Assembly: GCA_009697105.1 (NCBI GenBank)
Contig: SIAQ01000002.1
Location: forward strand, 1-64,000
Source: Gemmataceae bacterium
GTDB taxonomy: Bacteria > Planctomycetota > Planctomycetia > Gemmatales > Gemmataceae
Length of the DNA stretch: 64,000 nt
Direction: 5' to 3'
This document shows, piece by piece, positions 43,593 through 52,844 of the stretch. Under the pieces are notes generated by a model, which saw nothing but the letters and a program-made list of their open reading frames with translations, was not told the origin of the DNA and ran no database searches. Within the stretch, counting starts at the first letter, position 1; the number at the start of each line of letters is the position of its first letter. The position numbers and the translations under genes were made by a program.

Positions 43593-45158
43593 TCACCGCG
43601 CGAACTCCACTGAGCGCGTCTCGCGCACGACCGTTACCTTAATCTCGCCCGGATAATTCAACTGCTGCTCGATCGATTTCGCAATTTCACGACACGTCTT
43701 CAACGCTTCGCTGTCGGACAGCGTGTGCGCATTCGCGATAACGCGCAACTCTCGGCCTGCCTGGATCGCGAACGCATGTTCGACGCCCGGAAAGCCTTGC
43801 GCCAGGGCTTCCAGCTCCTCGAGTCGTTTTACATATTTTTCGAGCGTTTCACGCCGCGCACCGGGCCGAGCGGCACTGATGGCGTCGGCGGCGGCGACGA
43901 GCACCGTGTAAATGTGGTCCACCGTCACGTCATCATGATGCCCGATGATCGCGTGCAATACCTCTTTCGAGGTCTCGCCGTAGCGCTTCGCCAACTCCGC
44001 GCCGATCTTCGGATGTCCGCCTTCCATCTCGTGGTCTGCCGCCTTGCCGATATCGTGAAGCAACCCGCAGCGGCGTGCCAGGCGACCGTCCAGCCCGATT
44101 TCATCGGCCAGCATGCCGGTGAGATAGGCTACTTCAAGACTGTGATTCAATACGTTCTGGCTGTAGCTGGTGCGAAACTTGAGGCGACCGAGAAGATGCA
44201 CGAGCTTCTCGTGGAGATGCCCGACGTTCGCCTCCATCACCGCGGCCTTGCCGATCTCTATAATATTGCGGTCCATCTCCTCGGCGGTTTCCTTGACGAC
44301 TTCCTCGATGCGCGAGGGATGGATGCGGCCGTCCTGAATCAGCTTGCCCAGCGAAATCCTGGCGATCTCCCGGCGAACATTGTCGAACGCGCTGACGATG
44401 ACCACGCCGGGCGTGTCGTCAACGATCACGTCTACGCCGGTCGCTTTCTCAAATGTGCGGATGTTGCGACCTTCGCGGCCAATGATTCGGCCCTTCATGT
44501 CGTCGGACGGGATGTCAACCGTGCTCACGGTCGTGTCGGCAGTATGGTCGGCGGCGTAGCGGTGGATCGACGTGGCGATGATTCGGCGTGCCTTCTCCTC
44601 GCTCACCAACTTGATCGCTTCTTCGTGCTTCTGAATACGCGATGCCACCTCGTCCGCCAACTCATGGCCTAGCCGGTCGAGCAGCGTCTTCTCGGCTTCG
44701 TCGCGTGACATGCCGGTGATGTCGTGCAGTTTTCGCGCTTGGTCCTCGGCCAATTTTTCGGTGTCCTGGATTTTTTTGTCGAGATGTTCCTTGCGTTCGT
44801 GCAGCTTCTTTTCAGTGTGCTGGTTATTCTTTTCTTTTTTGAGCAGAATTTCGTTTTGCTGTTCGAGCAGGCCTTCCTTCTTATCGAGCCGACGCTCTTG
44901 ATCGCGTTGCTGATTGCGCGATTGCTCCAGGTCGCGATTGAGTTCCTCGCGGCGTTTGAAGAATTCGTCCTTGGCCTTCAGTTCTGATTCCTTGAGGATG
45001 TTCTCGGAATTGCGCTCCGCCTGCGAGATGATCTCTTTCGAGCGGGCCTCGGCGTTGAGGTGATTTTGATTCTCGACTCGGCGAAGCCAAACGAAACAGA
45101 TGGCGACGCCCGCGATCAAACCGATCGCCGAACCGACTAAACCCCAGACAATTTCCAT
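43593..45158 (-). CDS. rny: Ribonuclease Y
   Basis: Encodes 521 residues. A membrane helix ([20 protein letters not shown]) anchors it. A long coiled coil covers about 30-190 ([20 protein letters not shown]). A KH domain follows ([20 protein letters not shown]), then the HD domain ([40 protein letters not shown]) with its metal-binding His-Asp. It begins mRNA decay at the membrane. The length is normal. A 769-bp region without a good gene lies upstream. Confidence 0.95.
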   Translation of the reverse strand: MEIVWGLVGSAIGLIAGVAICFVWLRRVENQNHLNAEARSKEIISQAERNSENILKESELKAKDEFFKRREELNRDLEQSRNQQRDQERRLDKKEGLLEQQNEILLKKEKNNQHTEKKLHERKEHLDKKIQDTEKLAEDQARKLHDITGMSRDEAEKTLLDRLGHELADEVASRIQKHEEAIKLVSEEKARRIIATSIHRYAADHTADTTVSTVDIPSDDMKGRIIGREGRNIRTFEKATGVDVIVDDTPGVVIVSAFDNVRREIARISLGKLIQDGRIHPSRIEEVVKETAEEMDRNIIEIGKAAVMEANVGHLHEKLVHLLGRLKFRTSYSQNVLNHSLEVAYLTGMLADEIGLDGRLARRCGLLHDIGKAADHEMEGGHPKIGAELAKRYGETSKEVLHAIIGHHDDVTVDHIYTVLVAAADAISAARPGARRETLEKYVKRLEELEALAQGFPGVEHAFAIQAGRELRVIANAHTLSDSEALKTCREIAKSIEQQLNYPGEIKVTVVRETRSVEFAR

Positions 45159-45857
45159 GAATAAGCCACTCCCAAATCGTGGCCCGAAAATGCTATTGCG
45201 ATGGGAATCGACTGCCAGCGCGTGAGTTCACACCGGTATGTCTTGAGAACGCTCGAATTCCGCCAATGCAGATGACCAGGCAAGCTCGGATTCGGACTTC
45301 CGCGAAATAAAATAATGTGCGGAAAGGCCTACCGTTCTGTCGGGTTGCAACGTACACGGACAGTTCAAGCCATTCGATTATCAAGTACGCCGAAACGGAT
45401 GGGACCGGCGCGTTTGGGCACGATGCCCATCTGGTGGAGCCATGATTGGATAAAGCCACCAGGTGGCTGTCGTGAAAGCACGGCAACGCCCGCCCCGACG
45501 AATCGGCACGAGCGCTGGTGGGCGAACGAACGAAATCAGTGTCTCGATGGCAGCCTTGTCAAACCGGTAGACGATCCCGGCCAGGATAAGAAACGCCAGC
45601 AAGAATCCCAAAAGCGTCAATAGCATCGCTAATTGCTCGGTACAAGTTTCGGCAGTTCTTGTTATCCCATCGCCAGGCGAATTTTTCGGGCCTGTCGATG
45701 TTTTTCGTAAACCACCAACCGTCCTTGGCAACCGATTCAAGCCGTCCCGCGGACGACCGCAAGCCGTCCACGATCCGTGCGGTTGGCTCTTGCTAACATC
45801 ATACGTGAAGAAATTGCGAATCCCAGGGCAGGCGGAAAAAGTCATGTATTTTGTATT
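45159..45857. other. Gene-poor region with one weak membrane-protein frame
   Basis: Between rny and the family A repeat I see no gene with family support. On the minus strand, codons from about 45629 read MLLTLLGFLLAFLILAGIVYR, one plausible membrane helix, but the rest (RGGRCRAFTTATWWLYPIMA) looks non-coding. Another frame includes VAKDGWWFTKNIDRPEKFAW, which I do not recognise. Confidence 0.3.
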
Positions 45858-45911
45858 CCGCTTGCGGCTTAGCGCTCAGATCATCGCACGCGAACGCTAA
45901 GCCGCAAGCGG
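45858..45911. repeat. Family A palindrome
   Basis: CCGCTTGCGGCTTAGCGCT pairs with AACGCTAAGCCGCAAGCGG around a 16-nt centre, one mismatch. It ends 17 bp before the oxidoreductase stop codon. Confidence 0.85.
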
Positions 45912-45927
45912 CGGAGATCGACGTACC

Positions 45928-48168
45928 TCACCCCCCAACCATCGCCAGCGGAATGCGATCCGACGCTGCCGTGGGCCGATCGATGTTCACCGTCACCAGC
46001 ACCGATTTGAACGCCGGCGTCTTCGACGCTGGATCAACGGTCGTCGGCACGAGGACGTTCGCCTCGGGGAAATACATCGCGGCATTGCCCGGCGTAATGT
46101 CCACCGCACGCACGAGGATGTTCGCCATCTCGCCCGTCGCGCTCGTCACGAAGACACGTTGGTCGATCTTCAGGCCGAGCCGATCGATGTCAGCTTGTGC
46201 CATCAGAATCACATCGCGCCGCTCTTGGCCACGGTAGATGTCCTCTTCCTCGTAGACAACGGTGTTGAACTGCCCTTCGGAGCGGATCGTCATCAAGCGC
46301 AGCTGTTCGCCTCGACCGCGCAAGGGCGGCATCGGTACGGCGCGAAACTGTGCCTTGCCTGTCGCGGTCTTGAACGTCGGCACGTGGAACGTTCGGCCCT
46401 CGATCTGGAACTCGCGCTTGGTCGCATCGATCTCGCCGATCGCGGCATATCCGGGAATGATCTTCGCGATCATCTGGCGGACGTTGCAATGCGTGCGCAG
46501 CGAGCGCCAATCGACCGGTCCCGTGGAGCCAAGCAGACGATCAGCGATGTCGCACAATATCTGCACCTCCCCGCGCGTCCCCAAGCCCGCAGGCGAGCGC
46601 AGCGAGCCTGCGGGGTTCCCCCCATCCGACATACGCACGAAGTTGAACATCGATTCCTGCGTCGTCGCTTCCGGCTCCTCGTCACGCGCTATCACCGGCA
46701 GAATCAGCGTCTCGCGGCCCCGGCCCCAGGCATGACCCGTGTTCAGCGTCGTGTTGAGATACGTCACCAGTTCGAGCTTGCCCAACGCGCGATGCGCATA
46801 TTTCGCATCGGGGTTGCTGCCGAACAGGTTCCCGCCGAGACAAATCGCCGAGCGCACGCGGCCCTGGTCTGCGGCGTCGATGCAAGCCATCGTGTCCAGG
46901 CCGGGCGTGGTAGGTAATTTTACGTTCAGATATTTTTCGAGGTTGTTGAACACCGCCTCTTTGAGGTTCGGTGCCACGCCCATCGAGCCGATGCCCTGCA
47001 CGTTGGAATGCCCGCGGATCGGCAACAGCCCAGCGCCGGCTCGGCCGACCATGCCGCGCAACAGCGCGAGGTTGACGATGGCGTGCACGTTCTCGACGCC
47101 GTGCGTGTGATGCGTGATGCCCATAGTCCAACCGAAGATGACGTTCTTGGCACCGCAATAAGCGTCGCCGGTTCGCTCGATGTCGGCTCGCTTAACGCCG
47201 CTGTTGCGTTCGATTTCGTCCCAGGTCGTTGCGTGCACTTGTTCAAGGAATGCCTCGACGTTTTCGGTGTGAGCGAAGAACGCACGCTCCTCGGAACCTT
47301 TTTCAAGCACGCGTTTGGCGATGCCGAGTAGGAGCGCGATGTCGCCGCCGATGTGCGGCTGCAGATATTGGCTGGCGATTTTCGAACCGAACAGGAGACT
47401 GCGCACATCGGAAGGCACGCTGAAGTTGACGAGGCCGACTTCCTTGATCGGGTTGATGACGATGACCTGCCCGCCACGCCGTTTGAGGAGCATGAGCGTG
47501 CGCATTAGGCGCGGATGGTTCGATGCCGGGTTGCCGCCGATGAGAAAGAAGAGGTCGGAGTGTTCGACATCATCGAGCGTGACGGTCGCCGTGCCTGTGC
47601 CAAGCGCGCTCGATAAAGCGACGCCGCTCGCTTGATGGCAGTAGAACGAGCAGTTGTTGACGTAGTTCGTGCCATAGAGCCGCGAGAAGAGTTGCAGCAC
47701 GAAGGCCGCCTCGTTCGACGATCGCCCGCTGCAATAGAAGAAGTTCTCGTCGGGTTGCGTCCGCTTGAGTTGCTCGACGATCCGTGACAGTGCGAAATCC
47801 CAATCGATTTCGCGATAGTGCGTATCGCCCGGCCCGGCATAGCGCGGCGACGTGAGCCGACCGCACCATTCGAGTTCGCGTGGCGAAAGCGTCTGCATCT
47901 GGGCAAGCGACATCTTCGCGAAGAACTCCGGCGTGATGCCGGCCTGCATGTCGGCGACCATTGCCTGGAACGATTTTTTGCAGACCTCAGGCCAATGACC
48001 AAGTTCGTTACGCATCCCGCCCGACTGCCCGCCCATGCCGAGCGCGCAGGTCTTGCACGCGTTCTTCGAGCGCATCGCCTTCCACAGTCGGCGAAAGCCA
48101 ACCCGCCGAGCCATGCGAAGTGTATACCAGATGGCGGCCCAACCACCGCCGGACGTTTTCGGTCGCAT
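45928..48168 (-). CDS. YdeP/FdhF-type molybdopterin oxidoreductase
   Basis: Encodes 746 residues from the ATG at 48168 (MRPKTSGGGWAAIWYTLRMA). A Cys pair CKTCALGMGGQSGGM (Cys38, Cys41) replaces the usual four-Cys cluster motif, as in YdeP. The bis-MGD binding blocks are FFLIGGNPASNHPRLMRTLM, GWTMGITHHTHGVENVHAIV, RGMVGRAGAGLLPIRGHSNV and ICLGGNLFGSNPDAKYAHRA, with a C-terminal dinucleotide domain (MAQADIDRLGLKIDQRVFVT). Its electron partner is not encoded nearby. Residues 517-530 (NPAGSLRSPAGLGTR) come from a family C palindrome. Confidence 0.88.
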   Translation of the reverse strand: MRPKTSGGGWAAIWYTLRMARRVGFRRLWKAMRSKNACKTCALGMGGQSGGMRNELGHWPEVCKKSFQAMVADMQAGITPEFFAKMSLAQMQTLSPRELEWCGRLTSPRYAGPGDTHYREIDWDFALSRIVEQLKRTQPDENFFYCSGRSSNEAAFVLQLFSRLYGTNYVNNCSFYCHQASGVALSSALGTGTATVTLDDVEHSDLFFLIGGNPASNHPRLMRTLMLLKRRGGQVIVINPIKEVGLVNFSVPSDVRSLLFGSKIASQYLQPHIGGDIALLLGIAKRVLEKGSEERAFFAHTENVEAFLEQVHATTWDEIERNSGVKRADIERTGDAYCGAKNVIFGWTMGITHHTHGVENVHAIVNLALLRGMVGRAGAGLLPIRGHSNVQGIGSMGVAPNLKEAVFNNLEKYLNVKLPTTPGLDTMACIDAADQGRVRSAICLGGNLFGSNPDAKYAHRALGKLELVTYLNTTLNTGHAWGRGRETLILPVIARDEEPEATTQESMFNFVRMSDGGNPAGSLRSPAGLGTRGEVQILCDIADRLLGSTGPVDWRSLRTHCNVRQMIAKIIPGYAAIGEIDATKREFQIEGRTFHVPTFKTATGKAQFRAVPMPPLRGRGEQLRLMTIRSEGQFNTVVYEEEDIYRGQERRDVILMAQADIDRLGLKIDQRVFVTSATGEMANILVRAVDITPGNAAMYFPEANVLVPTTVDPASKTPAFKSVLVTVNIDRPTAASDRIPLAMVGG
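46580..46620. repeat. Family C palindrome inside the oxidoreductase gene
   Basis: CCCAAGCCCGCAGGCGAGCG and CAGCGAGCCTGCGGGGTTCC carry the arms CCCGCAGGC/GCCTGCGGGG. It is in frame and stop-free on the minus strand. Confidence 0.75.
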
Positions 48169-48179
48169 GAATATTCCCA

Positions 48180-48255
48180 AGCCCAGGGGCGAGCGAATCA
48201 GCCGCTTGCGGCTTAGCGCTCGCGTGGCGTTCACTGAGCGCTAAGCCGCAAGCGG
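48180..48255. repeat. Composite: family B half followed by family A palindrome
   Basis: AAGCCCAGGGGCGAGCGAAT (from 48180) is a family B left arm that stops abruptly where CCGCTTGCGGCTTAGCGCTC begins (48202). The right A arm AGCGCTAAGCCGCAAGCGG ends at 48255. Confidence 0.75.
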
Positions 48256-48291
48256 CGAATTCAAATCGGGAGATAATTTCGTGATCGTCGA

Positions 48292-49521
48292 TTACTTAAT
48301 CTCCGCGATGCGGAAGTTGCGGAAGCTCAGGTCAGTCGTCGGGTCATGGCCTTGGATGCTAATGTGACCAGCTTCGAGCCTGCAGCCGGTGCGGGCGTTG
48401 TCGCTCTTGGGGCGGTGATCGGTCCAGTCGGTGACCTGGATGCCGTTGACCCAGGTGGCGAAACGGTTGCCCTGGGCGACGACGGTCATGCCGAACCATT
48501 CGCCGTCCTTCGACATTTGCTTACGCGCGGGCACTCGGCGATAGATGGCGCCGGTGCCGAAATCAGTGGCGGTGTAGTGCGTCTCTTTCTTGCCGATCAG
48601 CTTGTTCGTTTTCGGGTCGTATTCTTCGAGTAGGTATTTCTTCGGTGTCTCCGCGAAGCCGTTGTGAATCTGCGCTTCGTAGCCGTTCTGATATTCGCCA
48701 TCGCGGCAACGGAAGAAGAGGCCGCTGTTGAGATGCTTGCCGTTCGAGATCGCGTCGAGTTGCAGCACGAAGTCCTTGTACTTGCCAACGGTCTGCAAAT
48801 CGCCCGGCCCGTCCTTGACGTTGATCGCGTTATCGATGACGGCGAACTTCGACTTCTTGCCTGGGAAGACGTTCCAGCCGGCGAGGTCTTTGCCGTTGAA
48901 GAACGAGGTCATCGGAAACGTGCGTGGTCTATAGTCCTCGGCCTTTGGCGCAAATGTGATTCTCGCAAGAGGCAGGAGCTTAATGTTGCGAACTTCAAGT
49001 TTTGCGTCTCGGAATGTTAAGAAGCCAAATTGATCGGTGGGAGAATTTCCCAGCCGCTTCTGCGCAACGCGACCATATCCCTCGGCCGCGATGTCTGGCA
49101 ATTCGATTGCGTCCCGGTACTGGAACACGAACCGGTTGGTTTTCGGATCGAAATCATAATAAACACGCGAACCCTGCCATTTACCCTTCTCGCCTGCCAA
49201 TTGACCTCCCGCTCCGCTTTTCATGCCTAGATTTCCCGATCCTTTATTTTTCCGATTATCTAGACGATAATCGAATTTAAGCTCGAAACTTCCCCAGCCC
49301 GTACCGTGAAAGGCACTCGATTTTTCCCCTGACAGAATTAACGATCCATCCGCAACGCTTACCTCTCCGTCATGGCTCCACCCGAACGTCGTCTCGCCGT
49401 CGAAGAGCAAAATCCAGCCGTCGGCGATTTCCTTCGGCGTCAGCGTGTTTGGCTTGGCCTGCGCGCGGCAAGGCACGGCGATGGCAACAACGAATAGCAA
49501 TGTCAAGAATAAGCGGGACAT
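48292..49521 (-). CDS. Secreted DUF1080 protein, two concanavalin-like domains
   Basis: Encodes 409 residues from the ATG at 49521 (MSRLFLTLLFVVAIAVPCRA, signal peptide). Two DUF1080 (3-keto-disaccharide hydrolase-like) domains occur in tandem: ADGWILLFDGETTFGWSHDG near residue 35 and FPMTSFFNGKDLAGWNVFPG near 210. The second has the typical EYQNGYEAQIHNGF and GHISIQGHDPTTDLSFRNFR. DUF1080 proteins are numerous in planctomycetes and relate to 3-keto-glycoside hydrolysis and other sugar-processing steps. Location is probably periplasmic. Confidence 0.88.
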   Translation of the reverse strand: MSRLFLTLLFVVAIAVPCRAQAKPNTLTPKEIADGWILLFDGETTFGWSHDGEVSVADGSLILSGEKSSAFHGTGWGSFELKFDYRLDNRKNKGSGNLGMKSGAGGQLAGEKGKWQGSRVYYDFDPKTNRFVFQYRDAIELPDIAAEGYGRVAQKRLGNSPTDQFGFLTFRDAKLEVRNIKLLPLARITFAPKAEDYRPRTFPMTSFFNGKDLAGWNVFPGKKSKFAVIDNAINVKDGPGDLQTVGKYKDFVLQLDAISNGKHLNSGLFFRCRDGEYQNGYEAQIHNGFAETPKKYLLEEYDPKTNKLIGKKETHYTATDFGTGAIYRRVPARKQMSKDGEWFGMTVVAQGNRFATWVNGIQVTDWTDHRPKSDNARTGCRLEAGHISIQGHDPTTDLSFRNFRIAEIK

Positions 49522-49590
49522 GAATCGACTCCAATCGGATATCACGCATGTAGCAGTTATATTCCACACGGACGAATTGAGCCCATCCGG

Positions 49591-49666
49591 GCGAGCCTAG
49601 CCGCGTAAGCGGCAGGTTGAACATACGATTGCTGATTCAACCTGCCGCTTACGCGGCTAGGCTCGC
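49591..49666. repeat. Family F-like palindrome with 30-bp perfect arms
   Basis: GCGAGCCTAGCCGCGTAAGC plus GGCAGGTTGA (49591-49620) and its exact reverse complement (49637-49666) enclose 16 nt. It lies in the divergent gap between 48292-49521 and 49769-50881. Confidence 0.9.
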
Positions 49667-49768
49667 CGAGGTGTCATTGTCAACCGCGCGAGCTATACAC
49701 AACGACGGATGCTCCCAAACAATACACTATGGAATTATCAACCAACTTCGTTTTCGGAGATCCATGCC

Positions 49769-50881
49769 ATGCGAATGCCTGCTCTCACCCTGTGCGTACT
49801 GTTCTCACTGACCCAGACCGTTCACGCTCAGGAAAAGCTCGATCCGAAAAAAGCCGTACCGGAAAAAGACCTACTCTGGTACGACGTGAAAAACCTCGAC
49901 GTCGAAGGCAAGGCCTTCGCCGACACCAAGACGTACTACGATCGCCTGCCCGAACGCGCGGAGAAGCTCGTGCGGCCGCCGGTGTGGTCACTGAGCCGGC
50001 ATTCGGCGGGGTTATGCGTGCGGTTCACGACCGATGCGACGGCGATCCAGGCACGCTGGAAGCTGACGTCGCCAAAGGTCGCCATGCCGCACATGGCCGC
50101 CACGGGTGTTAGCGGATTGGACCTTTATGTGAAAACCGAGAAAGGCTGGCGCTGGCTGGGCGTGGGCCAGCCGACGCAGCTGGAAAACACCGCGACGCTT
50201 GCCACGGGCATCCCCGCCGGCACGCGCGAGTACATGGTGTATCTGCCGCTCTATAACGGTGTCACCTCGGTCGAGATCGGCATCGCCAAGGACAAGATTC
50301 TCGCCAAGGGCGCGACGTATCCCGCTGACCGCAAGCCGATCGTTTTCTATGGCACGTCGATCACGCAAGGCGGCTGTGCGTCGCGCACCGGCATGGTCCA
50401 CACCGCGATTCTCGGGCGTCGGCTGGGCTATCCCGTCGTCAACCTTGGGTTCTCGGGCAATGGGCGAATGGAGGAGGAGGTCGTCAAACTGATCGCCGAG
50501 ATCGATGCGTCCGTGTACGTGATCGACTGCCTGCCCAACATGAGCGCGAAGGAAGTCGCCACGAATACCGAGCCGTTGGTGAAGTTGCTGCGTGCGAAAC
50601 GCCCGACGACGCCGATCTTGCTCGTCGAGGATCGCATCTACGACAACGCGCATCTCCTGCCCGGCCCGAAGCAGCGCAATCTATCAAGCCAGGCGGCGTT
50701 GAAGTCGATCTACGAAGGATTGGAAAAAACCGGCGTGAAAGGCTTGCACTACTTACCCGGTGCGAATCTGCTTGGCGACGACAACGAAGGCACGGTGGAC
50801 GCATCGCACCCCACCGACCTCGGCTTTCTGCGGCATGCTGATGTGTTCGAGAAAGCGCTGCGGCCAATCTTGAAGCAGTGA
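49769..50881 (+). CDS. Secreted SGNH/GDSL hydrolase
   Basis: Encodes 370 residues from the ATG at 49769, with a signal peptide (MRMPALTLCVLFSLTQTVHA). A beta-rich N-terminal domain (PPVWSLSRHSAGLCVRFTTD) precedes the SGNH fold: block I GTSITQGGCASR with the nucleophile Ser, the oxyanion Gly region GFSGNGRMEEEV, and block V DASHPTDLGFLRHA with the Asp-His pair. The combination matches SGNH_hydro plus its N-terminal companion domain, an esterase family of polysaccharide-degrading bacteria. Confidence 0.88.
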   Translation: MRMPALTLCVLFSLTQTVHAQEKLDPKKAVPEKDLLWYDVKNLDVEGKAFADTKTYYDRLPERAEKLVRPPVWSLSRHSAGLCVRFTTDATAIQARWKLTSPKVAMPHMAATGVSGLDLYVKTEKGWRWLGVGQPTQLENTATLATGIPAGTREYMVYLPLYNGVTSVEIGIAKDKILAKGATYPADRKPIVFYGTSITQGGCASRTGMVHTAILGRRLGYPVVNLGFSGNGRMEEEVVKLIAEIDASVYVIDCLPNMSAKEVATNTEPLVKLLRAKRPTTPILLVEDRIYDNAHLLPGPKQRNLSSQAALKSIYEGLEKTGVKGLHYLPGANLLGDDNEGTVDASHPTDLGFLRHADVFEKALRPILKQ

Positions 50882-50891
50882 CGATTTAATA

Positions 50892-50963
50892 CCAAGCCCG
50901 CAGGCGACGCAGGAGCCTGCGCGGGTCGAACCCTGCAGGCTCCTGCGTCGCCTGCGGACTTGG
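50892..50963. repeat. Family C palindrome (intergenic, complete)
   Basis: CCAAGCCCGCAGGCGACGCA plus GGAGCCTGC pairs with GCAGGCTCCTGCGTCGCCTG plus CGGACTTGG. It begins 11 bp after the SGNH hydrolase stop and may end transcription. The 266 bp between it and 51230 show no gene. Confidence 0.85.
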
Positions 50964-51229
50964 AAATCATTTCTTCCCGTGGGTAATATGGACGGATGCG
51001 CCAGCGACGGCGAGCGAGACGCGCCATCGCACTACATACAGAATATTCACGAATTGGCAATATTATTTTCAAACTGCCCTATCTTTTTTTTCGCCGATGC
51101 GATTCAATGCACTTGAAGGCACATAATGCGATTGCTCGGGGCGGCCCGTTGGGTTGGCCTCGGCCTAGTCAGGAGGTGCTTCGCTAGCTTTTCCAATCGC
51201 ATTTCATCCTCATTTTTTGGGAGGCCAAC

Positions 51230-52228
51230 ATGGGTAGGATTCCATTGGCATTGGCATCGTCTTTGTTCATCGCATTGGCCGTTTCATCTCGAAGCCCGGC
51301 TCAAGAATCAACCAGCTCTCCCTCGCCGAAGTTTCTCTCCGAAGTTCGCTTTCACGACGGCAGCGTCGTGCGCATGACGCTGCTCGAACCGTCGCTGGAT
51401 GTGAAGACGAAGTACGGCAAGCTGACGATCCCGCTGCAGGATATTCGCCGCATCGAACTTGGCTTGCATATCCCCGTTGATGTGCATCAACAGATCACGA
51501 GTTCGATCAAACGGCTATCCAGCCAGGTCTACAAGGAACGCGACGGCGCAGGCAAGGACCTTGTCCTCGCCGGGCATTTCGCGCTGCCTTCGCTGCAAAA
51601 GGCGTCGCGCAGCGGCGATCAAGAAGTCGCTTATCGTGCCACCGGTCTGGTCAAACAGATTTCCGAGCGCGTGCAGTCCGATCTGTTAAAGCTGCGCGAT
51701 GAAGACGTGATCCACACGGCCGAGTTCGTCGTTATCGGTCGCATCGACGCGGCGGCGCTAAAGGCGAGTTCGCCTCATTTCGGGCAGGTGATGCTCAAGC
51801 TTAGCGAACTGCGTGCGGTCCACGTGAAGCAGCAAGCCGGGAGACAGGAGTTGGTCGTCGATGCCACCAAGCACGGCAGTTCGCTGGATCAGTGGTGCGA
51901 TTCCAATATTAACATCGACGCCGCGCAACGTGTCATCGTGACGGGGGAAGGCCAAGTCGAACTTTGGCCTCAGGGGCCTGGGCAGTACGTTTCTGCTCCG
52001 AAGGGATATAATACCGCAGGCAAAGGCGGGCAATTTCTGGCGGGCTCGTTGATCGGCAAGATCGGCGAGAACGGCAAGGCGTTCTACATCGGCGACCGCT
52101 ACGACGGCGTTGCCACTGAAGAAGGTCGACTGTACTTACTGATCGTTCCCAGTCCGTGGAATAACGCATCCACCGGTTCCTACCGCATCCGCGTGGAGAC
52201 CGACAGCGTTGCAGGGGGCGGACGCTAA
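51230..52228 (+). CDS. Secreted protein with a lectin-like (PA-IL type) C-terminal domain
   Basis: Encodes 332 residues; GGGAGG lies just before the ATG. The signal peptide is IPLALASSLFIALAVSSRSP. Residues 35-150 hold a strand-rich segment (VRFHDGSVVRMTLLEPSLDV) that recurs in planctomycete proteins, then a helical region. The C-terminal 110 residues (VELWPQGPGQYVSAPKGYN, GSLIGKIGENGKAFYIGD, RLYLLIVPSPWNNASTGSYR) resemble the galactose-binding PA-IL fold. It could bind sugars at the surface. It converges with 52237. Confidence 0.65.
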   Translation: MGRIPLALASSLFIALAVSSRSPAQESTSSPSPKFLSEVRFHDGSVVRMTLLEPSLDVKTKYGKLTIPLQDIRRIELGLHIPVDVHQQITSSIKRLSSQVYKERDGAGKDLVLAGHFALPSLQKASRSGDQEVAYRATGLVKQISERVQSDLLKLRDEDVIHTAEFVVIGRIDAAALKASSPHFGQVMLKLSELRAVHVKQQAGRQELVVDATKHGSSLDQWCDSNINIDAAQRVIVTGEGQVELWPQGPGQYVSAPKGYNTAGKGGQFLAGSLIGKIGENGKAFYIGDRYDGVATEEGRLYLLIVPSPWNNASTGSYRIRVETDSVAGGGR

Positions 52229-52236
52229 CAACCGCA

Positions 52237-52761
52237 TCACTTCGGCGTTACGATCTCCAAGAGTTCGATCGCCGGTTTTTCGTCGCAGTAGATCAGCGCG
52301 AGTCGGCCGTACGCGGGTGCGTCGGTGCCGAACCAGCCGACCATTTCGGGGCCGGGCGCCACGCGCAGGTAGTCGGTCGGTTCGATACGGCGGAGCACGT
52401 TGTGATGGATGAGAATCCGCCCAAGCGGCGTTTTTTCCGCGAGTATTTCCGCACGCACTTCCGGACTGCAATAGTGCAGCCAAATCAGCACCAGACCGAA
52501 CTGCACGATTCGGCCATCGCTCTGTTTGGACAGGAGGATTTTGCGAGCGTATTTGTCGCCATCGCGGATGCGTTCGAGAACCTTGACGTCGACCAGCGAT
52601 CGGTGGTGCGCTTCCACCGTCACAGTCATGTGCTGTTCGTGAACGAGCAAATCGTGATACGGTTGCGGAACCTGATCGGGCGAGACGACGTCGAAATTGC
52701 GCAGAAAGGACGCTGGTGGGAAGAGCTGAAACAATGTGGCAATATCGGGACCGACCGACAT
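52237..52761 (-). CDS. Chorismate-lyase-like (UbiC/DUF98 fold) protein
   Basis: Encodes 174 residues from the ATG at 52761. The segments VTVEAHHRSLVDVKVLERIR, ILLSKQSDGRIVQFGLVLIW, LHYCSPEVRAEILAEKTPLG and RILIHHNVLRRIEPTDYLRV follow the UbiC/DUF98 pattern, which ends in a strand and LLEIVTP. UbiC releases pyruvate from chorismate to give 4-hydroxybenzoate for ubiquinone-type quinones. Fold similarity is a judgement from the pattern; enzymatic activity is unproven. It is the last gene of a five-gene isoprenoid-type run. Confidence 0.55.
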   Translation of the reverse strand: MSVGPDIATLFQLFPPASFLRNFDVVSPDQVPQPYHDLLVHEQHMTVTVEAHHRSLVDVKVLERIRDGDKYARKILLSKQSDGRIVQFGLVLIWLHYCSPEVRAEILAEKTPLGRILIHHNVLRRIEPTDYLRVAPGPEMVGWFGTDAPAYGRLALIYCDEKPAIELLEIVTPK

Positions 52762-52764
52762 TGG

Positions 52765-52833
52765 CAAGCCCAAGGGAGAGGTACTCCGAACCCTTGGGAG
52801 CCCAGAGGTTCGGAGTACCTCACCTGTGGGCTT
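52765..52833. repeat. Family B palindrome, compact copy
   Basis: CAAGCCCAAGGGAGAGGTAC plus TCCGAACCCTTGGGA pairs with CCCAGAGGTTCGGAGTACCT plus CACCTGTGGGCTT. It fills the gap before the chorismate-lyase-like gene's start. Confidence 0.85.
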
Positions 52834-52844
52834 ACATCAAAATA

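Noticed and set aside
45159-45857. Hidden RNA gene in the large gap before the oxidoreductase
   Set aside because: No tRNA T-loop (GGTTCGAATCC type) or other conserved RNA motif was seen; a structural search would be needed.
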